A stretch of DNA of 64,000 nt. Origin: Sphingobium sp. HWE2-09 (GTDB lineage Bacteria > Pseudomonadota > Alphaproteobacteria > Sphingomonadales > Sphingomonadaceae). Of the stretch, positions 45,178 to 53,113 are shown piece by piece. The translations under genes and the position numbers were made by a program. Under the pieces are notes generated by a model. That model did no database searches and was not told where the DNA came from. It worked only from the letters and a program-made list of their open reading frames with translations. The stretch is from assembly GCF_035989265.1 (NCBI RefSeq), contig NZ_JAYKZX010000001.1:62001-126000 (forward strand). Reading direction: 5' to 3'. Each line of letters opens with the position of its first letter. The stretch's first letter is position 1.

Positions 45178-46560
45178 ATGAACGACAGCTTCGAATTTAC
45201 CGTCCCCGTCCTGGTCATAGGCGGCGGCGCCTGCGGCTGTATCGCGGCGCTGGCGGCGAAAGACGCGGGCGTGGACGTGCTGCTGGTAGAGGCCGACGCC
45301 CGGCCGATGGGGTCGAGCGGCATGTCGCAGGGGCTGATCTGCGCGGCGGGCACGCAGGCGCAGGCGGCGCTGGGGGTCGAGGATGATGCCGAGACCTTCT
45401 TCGCCGACATCATGGCCAAGACGCAGGGGCAGACCGATACGGTGATCGCCCGCGCACTGGCAGAGCAATCGGGGCCGACGCTGGACTGGATGGTCGAACG
45501 CCACCAATTGCCGTGGGAACTCGATACCGGATTCCGGCCCGTCTACGGCAATAGCCGGTTCCGCGTCCATGGCTGGCGCGGCCATGGCGGGCAGGAGATG
45601 GTGGACTTGCTCCACCAGAAACTGGCCGACGAAGGCGTCGACGTGCTGCTGGAAGCCAAGCTGGTCGATATGGTCGCGGATGCCGATGGCCGCGTGTTGG
45701 GCGTGGTGCTGGAACGGCCCGACGGATCGCATGAACGCGTCGGGTGCGAAACGATCATCTTCGCCGCGGGCGGCTTTGCCGCCAATCATGCGATGGTCGC
45801 GCAGTTCATGCCCGACATGGCGAATGCGCGGAACAACGGCCATGAACGCAGCCAGGGCATCGCCGTACGGATGGGCCAGCGCATCGGCGCGGCGCTGGGC
45901 GACATGGGCGCCTATCAGGGTTACGCGATGCTGACCGAGCCGCAGGGCATTCCGGTGCCGCCGGGCGTGCTGGTGGAAGGCGGGATGATCGTCAACATGG
46001 CTGGCGAACGCTTTACCGACGAAAGCGCGGACATTGCGGGCATGTGCCATCCGGTGATGGCGCAGCCGGGCACGCATTGCTGGGTGATCTATGACGCGGG
46101 CATCGAAGAGCGCTGCGCCTATATCCCCGAAACACAAGCGCTGATGGAGTTGAACGCGGCCAAATGCGGCGACACGGTCGCGGCGCTGGCGCAGGCGATC
46201 GGCGTGGATGCTGACGCCCTGGCGCAAACGCTGGCACAGGCGCATGACGCGCAACGGGCCGGGACGCCCGACCGGTTCGGCCGGGATTGGGGCAAGGACA
46301 CGCCGCCATCCGGATCGCTCCGCGCGCTCAAGGTGGTCGGCGCGATCTTCCATACCCAGGGCGGTTTGCAGATCGACGGGTCGGCGCGCGTGCTGCGCCC
46401 CGATGGCAGCGCGCTGCCCAACGTCTTTGCCGGGGGCGGATCGGCCCGTAGCGTATCGGGACCGTCAAGCTGGGGCTATCTGCCCGCCATGGGCCTGTGC
46501 ACCGCCGTCACGCTGGGCCGTATCGCGGGTGAGGCTGCTGCAGCGCAAGTCAAAGGATAG
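45178..46560 (+). CDS. FAD-dependent oxidoreductase (fumarate reductase/KsdD flavoprotein family)
   Basis: A 460-residue FAD_binding_2 protein with ADP-binding PVLVIGGGACGCIAALAAKD, FAD-family SSGMSQGLICAAGTQ, the capping domain in the middle, IIFAAGGFAAN, and C-terminal NVFAGGGSARSVSGPSSWGY. Relatives are 3-ketosteroid dehydrogenases and fumarate reductases, which remove or add hydrogens next to a carbonyl. It starts 7 bp after the small helical gene, taking the place of the FAD oxidase in the first module. Its last ~46 bases are duplicated in tandem downstream. Confidence 0.9.
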   Translation: MNDSFEFTVPVLVIGGGACGCIAALAAKDAGVDVLLVEADARPMGSSGMSQGLICAAGTQAQAALGVEDDAETFFADIMAKTQGQTDTVIARALAEQSGPTLDWMVERHQLPWELDTGFRPVYGNSRFRVHGWRGHGGQEMVDLLHQKLADEGVDVLLEAKLVDMVADADGRVLGVVLERPDGSHERVGCETIIFAAGGFAANHAMVAQFMPDMANARNNGHERSQGIAVRMGQRIGAALGDMGAYQGYAMLTEPQGIPVPPGVLVEGGMIVNMAGERFTDESADIAGMCHPVMAQPGTHCWVIYDAGIEERCAYIPETQALMELNAAKCGDTVAALAQAIGVDADALAQTLAQAHDAQRAGTPDRFGRDWGKDTPPSGSLRALKVVGAIFHTQGGLQIDGSARVLRPDGSALPNVFAGGGSARSVSGPSSWGYLPAMGLCTAVTLGRIAGEAAAAQVKG

Positions 46561-46638
46561 ACGCGTCAGAACGGCAGGGCCGTATCGCGGGTGAGGCTGC
46601 TGCCGCGCAAGTCAAAGGATAGACGCGTCAGAACGGCA
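46515..46638. repeat. 62-bp tandem duplication across a gene's 3' end
   Basis: The segment starting GGGCCGTATCGCGGGTGAGG occurs at 46515-46576 and again at 46577-46638 with one base difference (CAG versus CCG in the middle), then GGGCCG begins a third time at 46639. Each unit covers the last codons of the flavoprotein gene plus 16 bp of downstream DNA. The extra copy lies after the stop codon and leaves the protein intact. Confidence 0.95.
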
Positions 46639-46639
46639 G

Positions 46640-46670
46640 GGCCGGTGTGCGAGAGGATCGCGCACCGGCC
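46640..46670. terminator. Hairpin between convergent genes
   Basis: GGCCGGTGTGCGA (46640-46652) and TCGCGCACCGGCC (46658-46670) form a 13-bp stem with one wobble around GAGGA. There is no T run. It sits between the flavoprotein gene and the convergent MFS gene and may end both transcripts. Confidence 0.55.
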
Positions 46671-46678
46671 TGCCTGCT

Positions 46679-47941
46679 TCAGCCCTTCATCGGCTCGTCG
46701 GGAAAGACGCGATAGCGGCCCAGCAGCAGGAAGGACGCCGCCGCGATCAACAGCATGACGAAGGATGCCTTAAGCGCCAGATCATAGCTGCCATGCGCGT
46801 CATAATCCCAGCCGAAGCCGAGCGGCCCGAAGCCCGATCCCATCGCGAAGAACACATAGAGGATGCCGTAGATCGCCGCATAGCTCCGCAGCCCGAAATA
46901 GCGCGCGACGAAAAAGGCCATCACATCATATTCGATACCCAGCGCAAAGCCGATCAGGAAGATCGCCAGCGCCGCCGTGCCGAACCCGATGCCGTCGATC
47001 GTCAGCAGCCAGCAGGACAGGCCCGGTACGGCCAAGATGACGAAGGCGACCGCAGGCGCCCAGAAGCGATCAAGCAGCCAGCCGCCCGCGATCCGCCCGA
47101 TCAACGCCGACAGGCCGATGATCGGCGTCAGCATCAACACCGTATCGACGGCGATGCCCTTGCTGGTCAGGATGACTTCCATATTGGGCACCGGCCCGCC
47201 GAGCGCGAAGGAAATCGGCATCAGCGCGACGGCCAGCAACCAGAAGCGCCAGTCGCGAAACGCCTGCCGCACGGTCAGTCCGCCCGGCGTGGTCGTACGC
47301 ACGACCGCGCTGGGATGCGTATCGGTATCGCGGAACAGGAAATAGGCGGTCGGCAGCGCGATCAACAGCGGCAACAGCCCCAGCCCGACATAGGCGGCGC
47401 GCCAGCCGAAACTCTCGATCAGCCAGCCGACATAGGATTTGGAAAACATGCCGAACAGGCCCGTGCCCATCAGCGACAGGCCAAGCGCCAGCCCCTTGCG
47501 CCGGTCGAACCAGTGATTGACCGCCTTCGTCCAGGTGATCGGCAAGGTGCCCGCGCCCAGCACGGCGATCATCGCCCAACTGGTATAATATTGCACCAGC
47601 GATCCGGTGGAGAGGCCCAGCGACATGAAGGACAGGCCGAACAGCACCAGCGACGCCATCGCCACCGGCCGCACGCCAACCCGCCCGGCCAATAGGCCGA
47701 CTGCTGGCCCGGCCCATAGCACCATCAGCGTCATGACGCTGATGCCACCCATGATCTGCCCCATCGACCAGCCGAATTCCTGCGCCAGATGGGGCGCGAA
47801 TACGCCGATCGTATAGAAGGGCATGGGCGACAGCCCAAGACCGATGCCGAGCAGCGATGCAAGCACCACCTGCCAGCCCCGGCGAAACTCGCCATAGGTT
47901 GACGCCGGGCGGCTGAGTGGTGGCTCCACGGCGAAGTCCAT
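46679..47941 (-). CDS. MFS transporter (OFA/monocarboxylate-porter-like)
   Basis: This 420-residue, twelve-helix porter starts RRGWQVVLASLLGIGLGLSP, with MPFYTIGVFAPHLAQEFGWS typical of the oxalate/formate and monocarboxylate porter branch, and WFDRRKGLALGLSLMGTGL between helices 4 and 5. It most likely imports a small organic acid or an aromatic acid. The ATG at 47941 has AAAGGA 9 nt upstream. It diverges from FAD oxidase copy 2. Confidence 0.88.
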   Translation of the reverse strand: MDFAVEPPLSRPASTYGEFRRGWQVVLASLLGIGLGLSPMPFYTIGVFAPHLAQEFGWSMGQIMGGISVMTLMVLWAGPAVGLLAGRVGVRPVAMASLVLFGLSFMSLGLSTGSLVQYYTSWAMIAVLGAGTLPITWTKAVNHWFDRRKGLALGLSLMGTGLFGMFSKSYVGWLIESFGWRAAYVGLGLLPLLIALPTAYFLFRDTDTHPSAVVRTTTPGGLTVRQAFRDWRFWLLAVALMPISFALGGPVPNMEVILTSKGIAVDTVLMLTPIIGLSALIGRIAGGWLLDRFWAPAVAFVILAVPGLSCWLLTIDGIGFGTAALAIFLIGFALGIEYDVMAFFVARYFGLRSYAAIYGILYVFFAMGSGFGPLGFGWDYDAHGSYDLALKASFVMLLIAAASFLLLGRYRVFPDEPMKG

Positions 47942-48018
47942 CAATATCTATCCTTTGTTACAGCTTGGGAGCGAATGGGCGCGGGTCGCAGGCTGCTCGC
48001 AAGCCGGGCCGGACCATG

Positions 48019-48033
48019 ATCCGCAGTGCGGAT
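48019..48033. promoter_or_regulatory. Perfect 15-bp palindrome in divergent promoter
   Basis: ATCCGCA-G-TGCGGAT is a perfect inverted repeat located in the 184-bp gap between the divergent MFS porter and FAD-oxidase genes. Position and symmetry suggest the operator of a dimeric regulator, such as the UTRA-type GntR protein encoded at 55.7 kb. That link is a guess. Confidence 0.4.
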
Positions 48034-48125
48034 AGTCGGACGCGACAGGGCAGGAGCGGCCCGGCGCATTTGCCATATCGTCGGCAACCAGATGGCCGAT
48101 CGCGGCTCCAGATGAGGATAATGCC

Positions 48126-49733
48126 ATGCAGGCCGATGTTCAGACCCCTACCGCCGGAACCGCCGCACCGCTGAAAGCCGCCTTTGCCGCGATCGTCGGT
48201 GCCGAGCATGTCAGCGACGACCCGGCGCAACGCGCGCTGTTCAGCGAGGATGTGTGGGAAGCCAGCGCGCATGTCGCGATGCTGATCGTAGCGCCGGGAT
48301 CGACGCAGGAATTGAGCGCAGTCATCGCGGCGGCCAACAAGGCCGGGGTCGCGCTGGCCCCACGCGGCGGCGGCATGAGCTATACCAGCGGCTATCTGCC
48401 CGCGACTGACAGCAGCGTCACGCTGGACATGCGGCGCATGAACCGGGTGGTGCGGATCAGTGCCGAAGACATGACCGTGACCGTGGAAGCGGGCTGCACC
48501 TGGCTGGCACTCAACGAAGCGCTGGCGCCCCATGGCGTGCGCACGCCATTCTGGGGGCCGATGTCGGGCATCTATTCGACCATCGGCGGTGGCCTGTCGA
48601 ACCTCAACGCCATGTTCGGCGCGGGCCATTATGGCACGTCGAGCGAAAGCGTGATCGCGCTGACCGTCGTGCTGGGCGACGGGCAGATCTTGCGCACCGG
48701 TGCGCGCGGACCGGATGGCGATACGCCCTTCTATCGCCATTATGGCCCCGATCTGGCCGGGCTGTTCTGCGGCGACGCGGGCACGCTGGGCATCAAGGCC
48801 GAAGTGACGATGCGCCTGATGCGCACGCCTGCGCATGAAGATTCCGCCTCTTTCTCGTTCAAGAGCGGCGAATCTATGCTGAAGGCTTTGGCGGAGATCG
48901 CACGGACCGGCGTGGCGGCGGAAACCTGCGCGTTCGACCCTGGCCTCACCAAGATCCGCATGAAGCGCATGTCGTTGATGAGCGACGTCAAGACGCTGGG
49001 CGCGGTCGTCGCCAAGCAGAAGTCGCTGGGCAAGGGGCTGATGGCGGCGGCGAAGATCGCGCTGGGCGGCCGCGACTTCATCGAGGCGGACGATTATCCG
49101 CTGCACATCACCGCCGAAGGCCGATCAAAGGAGGGCGTCGCCGCCGACATGGCGACCGCGCGCGCCATCGTCAAACAGCATGACGGGACGGAGATCGAGA
49201 ACACCATCGCCAAGGTGATCCGCGCCATGCCCTTCCCCGCGCCCAATTCCATGCTGGGGCCGGAGGGCGAAAGCTGGGTGCCGGTCCATGGCCATGTGTC
49301 GCTATCCAACGCGCCCGCCATGTTCGCCGATATCCAGGCGCTGTTCGCCAATATGGCGGACCGGTTCGCGACGCATAAAATCCATACCGGTTTCCTGTTC
49401 ACGTCCATGTCCACCAATGCGATCACGATCGAGCCGGTGTTTTTCTGGCCCCATGGCTACCGCCCGGTGCACGCCTCCATGATCGAGCCTGCGCATCTAG
49501 CGCGCCTGCCGCTGCTGCCCGAAAATCCGGAAGCGACCGCCGTCGTGACCGAAGCGCGCGAAGCGGTGAAGGCGATCGGCGCGCGATATGGCGCGGCGCA
49601 TTTCCAGATCGGGCGCGCCTATGCCTATCGCGACAGCCGGGACGATGCGTCCAAGGCGCTGCTGGACACCATCAAGGCGCTGGTCGATCCCGCGCGCCAG
49701 TTCAACCCCGGCGCGCTGGGCTTCGACGCATGA
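48126..49733 (+). CDS. FAD-linked oxidase (FAD_binding_4 / GlcD-VAO superfamily), copy 2
   Basis: A 535-residue paralogue of 35310-36887 with VALAPRGGGMSYTSGYLPAT, VTVEAGCTWLALNEAL, RTPFWGPMSGIYSTIGGG and C-terminal LVDPARQFNPGALGFDA. The FAD half is more conserved than the substrate half, so the two enzymes may act on different but related alcohols or phenols. It overlaps the MDR gene by 4 bp and heads a three-gene operon. Confidence 0.9.
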   Translation: MQADVQTPTAGTAAPLKAAFAAIVGAEHVSDDPAQRALFSEDVWEASAHVAMLIVAPGSTQELSAVIAAANKAGVALAPRGGGMSYTSGYLPATDSSVTLDMRRMNRVVRISAEDMTVTVEAGCTWLALNEALAPHGVRTPFWGPMSGIYSTIGGGLSNLNAMFGAGHYGTSSESVIALTVVLGDGQILRTGARGPDGDTPFYRHYGPDLAGLFCGDAGTLGIKAEVTMRLMRTPAHEDSASFSFKSGESMLKALAEIARTGVAAETCAFDPGLTKIRMKRMSLMSDVKTLGAVVAKQKSLGKGLMAAAKIALGGRDFIEADDYPLHITAEGRSKEGVAADMATARAIVKQHDGTEIENTIAKVIRAMPFPAPNSMLGPEGESWVPVHGHVSLSNAPAMFADIQALFANMADRFATHKIHTGFLFTSMSTNAITIEPVFFWPHGYRPVHASMIEPAHLARLPLLPENPEATAVVTEAREAVKAIGARYGAAHFQIGRAYAYRDSRDDASKALLDTIKALVDPARQFNPGALGFDA

Positions 49734-50734
49734 ACGAAACTTACGGCGCGATCAGGCTGGAGCGTATCGCGGAAAGTTTCCGTGCAGGCGCCGACATCGT
49801 ACAGCTGCCGCTGACCCAGCCGGGACCGGGCGAAATTCGCGTGCGCAACCGGCATTGCGGGATCAACGGCATTTTCGACACGCAGATCGCCCGCGACCTG
49901 GTGGATTATGTGCCGATCAAGCTGCCGACCTTTACCGGCGTGGAAGCGATCGGCATGGTCGATGCCATCGGTGAAGGCGTAACGAAGTTCGCGGTCGGCG
50001 ACGCGGCGGTCACCGTGCGCTTCACCGGTGGCTATCGGGAGGCCAATATCGGCGCCGAAAGCCAGTTCGCCAAGGCGCCGCTGGTCAGCCGCGACTATCT
50101 GGCGCTGGCGTCCACCGGCGTGTCCGCGCTGCTGGCGCTGGAGCGGATCGGCGAGGTGAAGGATGGCGAGACCGTCGCCATCTCCGCCGCGGCCGGGGGG
50201 CTGGGTCATCTGCTGGTGCAACTGGCGCTGCTGCGCGGATGTCATGTCGTCGCCGTGTGCGGCGGCAAGCGCAAGTGCGATTTCGTCGCCGCGCTGGGCG
50301 CGCAGCGGGTGATCGATTATCGCAGCGAAGATGTCGGCGCGGTGCTGGCGGCGGAATATCCCAAGGGGATCGATGTCGCGATCGATACGGTGAGCGGCGG
50401 CATCTTCGACGCTTTCCTCGCCAACATCGCCTATCATGGTCGGTTGGTCGTGGGTGGCGCGGCCTCGGACCTGGAGGGGCGACCCGAAGTCGTCACCGCC
50501 CCCCGCATCGCGCACAGCATCTATTATAAGGGCGCATCGGTTCGCGGTTTCATGAACGGGCTGCTGACCCCCTATTGGGACGACGCGCGCGGCCGGCTGT
50601 TCCGCCTCTATGCCGATGGCCGCATCGCGGTCACTTTCGATGACATGCCCTTTGCCGGATTGCCCGGCATTTATGACGCGGTGGAGCGGCTGCTGTCGGG
50701 GCAGTCGATGGGCAAGGTCGTCGTCGATCTTTGA
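49730..50734 (+). CDS. MDR-family quinone oxidoreductase-like protein (copy 1)
   Basis: This 334-residue medium-chain reductase lacks the structural-zinc Cys block, so it belongs with NADPH:quinone/enoyl reductases. N-terminal NRHCGINGIFDTQIARDLVD forms the catalytic domain, and AAAGGLGHLLVQLALLRGCH is the Rossmann motif, followed by LGAQRVIDYRSED. It probably reduces a conjugated double bond or quinone in the pathway. Its start overlaps the oxidase stop by 4 bp. A second MDR gene lies at 56566. Confidence 0.9.
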   Translation: MNETYGAIRLERIAESFRAGADIVQLPLTQPGPGEIRVRNRHCGINGIFDTQIARDLVDYVPIKLPTFTGVEAIGMVDAIGEGVTKFAVGDAAVTVRFTGGYREANIGAESQFAKAPLVSRDYLALASTGVSALLALERIGEVKDGETVAISAAAGGLGHLLVQLALLRGCHVVAVCGGKRKCDFVAALGAQRVIDYRSEDVGAVLAAEYPKGIDVAIDTVSGGIFDAFLANIAYHGRLVVGGAASDLEGRPEVVTAPRIAHSIYYKGASVRGFMNGLLTPYWDDARGRLFRLYADGRIAVTFDDMPFAGLPGIYDAVERLLSGQSMGKVVVDL

Positions 50735-50760
50735 ACCGATGCAATTTTTGGGAGGCAGAT

Positions 50761-51285
50761 ATGGCAAATAAACCGTCGCAGCCGGGCATTCGCGAAGCGA
50801 TGCCGCTGCTGGTCAGTAATGAGGGCATTTGGGAAGGCTGGTATCGCTATTATGATGCCAAGACCGGCCTGCTGACCGACCAGCATCGTTCGCGTCTCTA
50901 CTGCCGTTTCGTCGGGGAGCCTGGCTGCGAAGAATATCATCAGACCAACCATTATTACTGGGACGATGGCCGCACCGAAATCCGCGACTTCCCGGCCTGG
51001 TATGAAAATGGCCGCATCTGGTGGGACAATGACCTGATCAAGGGCTGGGCCGCCGCGATGCAGCCGGACGATTATGATCGCTCGACCTGCCTCAACTGGA
51101 CCCGCCACAACGAACCCGACATCTATCTGTACGAGATGATCCAGGTGAACGAGGATCGCACGAAGCGCGCCCGCACTTGGCAGTGGTTCCGCAATGGCGA
51201 ATGCTACATGCGCACGCTGATCGATGAAACGCTGGTCACGCGCGACTGGCAGAATTTCGTCGATCCGGGCGTCCCCAACGTCTGA
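50761..51285 (+). CDS. Lipocalin-like protein (possible DUF3598 family)
   Basis: A 174-residue soluble protein rich in Trp and Tyr: NEGIWEGWYRYYDAKTGLLT, then EEYHQTNHYYWDDGRTEIRD and TWQWFRNGECYMRTLIDETL. The G-x-W and Y-rich strands look like a DUF3598/lipocalin-type barrel that could bind a hydrophobic small molecule, though I am not certain of the family. The start ATG at 50761 has GGGAGG 6 nt upstream. Third gene of its operon. A perfect terminator hairpin follows. Confidence 0.75.
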   Translation: MANKPSQPGIREAMPLLVSNEGIWEGWYRYYDAKTGLLTDQHRSRLYCRFVGEPGCEEYHQTNHYYWDDGRTEIRDFPAWYENGRIWWDNDLIKGWAAAMQPDDYDRSTCLNWTRHNEPDIYLYEMIQVNEDRTKRARTWQWFRNGECYMRTLIDETLVTRDWQNFVDPGVPNV

Positions 51286-51293
51286 TCCGATAG

Positions 51294-51318
51294 GAGAGCC
51301 GGGGCGGTCCCGGCTCTC
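51294..51318. terminator. Hairpin between convergent genes
   Basis: GAGAGCCGGG (51294-51303) and CCCGGCTCTC (51309-51318) are perfect 10-bp arms around GCGGT, 9 bp after the lipocalin-like gene's stop and before the convergent metallo-hydrolase's end. There is no long T run. Confidence 0.65.
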
Positions 51319-51323
51319 TGTCG

Positions 51324-52241
51324 TCAGGGCCGATCGCGCGCTTCCTGCGCCAGTCGCTCGTCAAAGGCGGCTTCGTAGCGATCGGCCAGGGTCCGGCAGG
51401 CGCCGGGATCGCGGAACGCGTCGCTGGCAGGATTTGCGGCCAGCCGGTCGCGCTTGGCCGTACCGTCGGAATGCTCCGGATGGCCGGTGATGAGAATGTC
51501 GCAGGGCAAGGCGCGGACCATCGCGAACGTGCGCCGGAACCGACGCACCACGGTGCGATGGGCGGCGTCGGCATAGCGATAATGGCCATCGGTGAGCGAA
51601 TTGAGACTGGCGGCGAAGACCATCGACGCGCAGTCCTGCCCCGCGTCGCAGGATGTCCAGGACCAGCTCATGCTGCCGGGCGTATGCCCCGGCGACGCAT
51701 GGGCCGTGATCCGGACATTGCCCAGCCGGACGACTTCCCCATCCCGCACGACGCGCACGCGCTCCACCGGTGGATAGGCGAACAGTGTCGCCCGTTGCGG
51801 ATCTTCCGCCCCGCTATGGCCTGCGCGCAGGACGGCCGCGCCGGGCGCGCTCGCCAGGACGGTAGCGCCACTGTCCCGCGCCAGCGCCGCCAGCCCGCCC
51901 GCATGATCATAATGCGGCTCGCTGCTCAGGATCAGCTTGACGTTGCGGATGGAAAAGCCCGCCTGCGCGATCGTCCGTTCGAGCATGGGGATAGCCTGCG
52001 GCAGGCCTGCGTCGATCAGGATCAGCCCCGCGCCGCTGTCGATCAGCACGATGTTCATTCGCGTGGAACCGACCAGCCATGTGGTGCCATGGACCCGCAC
52101 CGGCGCTTGCGGCACCAGCCACAGCGGCGCCAGATCCGGGGCGATCGGCTGGATCAGCGGATCGTCGCCAGCGGCCCAGGCGACCGGGACCGGACCGAAC
52201 ACCAGCCCGATCGTCGCCAGCGCCCGGATCGCACGCGTCAT
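51324..52241 (-). CDS. Subclass B3 metallo-beta-lactamase, Glu-variant (B3-E)
   Basis: A 305-residue exported MBL-fold hydrolase with signal peptide MTRAIRALATIGLVFGPVPV. The usual HxHxDH is SSEPHYDHAGG: Glu108 replaces the first His, with His110, Asp112 and His113 kept. His186 (SPGHTPGSMSW) and His254 (TGHPEH) complete the site. Enzymes with this Glu are the B3-E group, of which SIE-1 from Sphingobium indicum is the described example. Here the gene is second in an operon with a beta-rich unknown protein inside a catabolic island, so its natural substrate may be an ester or lactone rather than a drug. Confidence 0.88.
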   Translation of the reverse strand: MTRAIRALATIGLVFGPVPVAWAAGDDPLIQPIAPDLAPLWLVPQAPVRVHGTTWLVGSTRMNIVLIDSGAGLILIDAGLPQAIPMLERTIAQAGFSIRNVKLILSSEPHYDHAGGLAALARDSGATVLASAPGAAVLRAGHSGAEDPQRATLFAYPPVERVRVVRDGEVVRLGNVRITAHASPGHTPGSMSWSWTSCDAGQDCASMVFAASLNSLTDGHYRYADAAHRTVVRRFRRTFAMVRALPCDILITGHPEHSDGTAKRDRLAANPASDAFRDPGACRTLADRYEAAFDERLAQEARDRP

Positions 52242-52966
52242 CACGACCGGGTCAGTTCGACCAGTTCGTACCAGGTCTGCATATAGCCGCCAACGCCGCC
52301 CTGCACGAAGATCGCATCCTCGTCCGCCGTCACCCACAGATCATAAGCGGGATGCGCGCCCTTGTCCGTCACCATGCCGCCATGTTCGTCGGTAAAGCGG
52401 AAATGGCGGCAGTCGAACGTGCCGGCCTGCACCGTCACCGTCTCGTCACCCACATAGCTCAACTGCATATTAGCCTCTGCGATCATCGGCGGGGTTGCGC
52501 CGCGATGGTCGGTGGACGGCAGGAATGTGCGCAACTGGTGCGTGTGCGGCCCCTTCGACACGTCCACCTTCTTAGTGATATAGGCATCGCCCTGGATCGG
52601 ATGGGTGCCAAAGCCGTCATAATCGCCGACGATCTGCACCGTCTGCGACAGGCGGCCGATCGAGGGACCATAGCTTTCGCATTCGATCTGGCCGTCGCGC
52701 ATGATGAACAACCCCGCGCCCATGAAGCGGTCGCCAATCGTCAGGCGGACAAAGCAGTCCATCGGCATGTCGTTTTCGTCCAGCGCATAGGTAATGTCGC
52801 GCAATACGGTGGGGCTAGGCTCCTCGATCTCGCACTGGGCGCGCAGGATACGCTTGCCGTCTGCGTGCACGGTGAAGGTGAAGTTCTCGCGGCCGCGCTC
52901 TTCTCCCATGCGTTCGGGCTTCCGCGAGGTGTAGAGGATTTTGCCTGTAATGGTCCGATGCTGCAT
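52241..52966 (-). CDS. Unknown-function beta-rich protein, ~241 aa (copy 2)
   Basis: A 241-residue protein, no signal, starting MQHRTITGKILYTSRKPERM. Repeated beta-strands and the blocks VTVQAGTFDCRHFRF, AYDLWVTADEDAIF and MQTWYELVEL match the protein at 37381-38079. It shares a TGATG junction with the metallo-hydrolase, and a VOC gene diverges from its 5' side. Ligand binding or a lyase role is possible. I assign no function. Confidence 0.78.
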   Translation of the reverse strand: MQHRTITGKILYTSRKPERMGEERGRENFTFTVHADGKRILRAQCEIEEPSPTVLRDITYALDENDMPMDCFVRLTIGDRFMGAGLFIMRDGQIECESYGPSIGRLSQTVQIVGDYDGFGTHPIQGDAYITKKVDVSKGPHTHQLRTFLPSTDHRGATPPMIAEANMQLSYVGDETVTVQAGTFDCRHFRFTDEHGGMVTDKGAHPAYDLWVTADEDAIFVQGGVGGYMQTWYELVELTRS

Positions 52967-53113
52967 CGCCTGCCTTTCCCATGAAAATGCTCGCGGCGAT
53001 GGTTGCAGAGACGATCGTCGGATCGCACCGCGATGATCGCCCTGTCCGCACAGCAGCCATTTCGACGGACGCGCCCCGCGCTTTTCACGCATTCCCCCTG
53101 AATAGGAGTTGAT

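Noticed and set aside
44905-46353. A 482-codon open frame opposite the FAD_binding_2 oxidoreductase
   Set aside because: Shadow frame of biased composition; the plus strand has intact FAD motifs.
33627-53048. GCCCTGTC octamer in three island promoters (33627, 48044 reversed, 53039)
   Set aside because: An 8-mer is expected about twice in 64 kb on both strands by chance; there is no dyad and no constant distance to starts.
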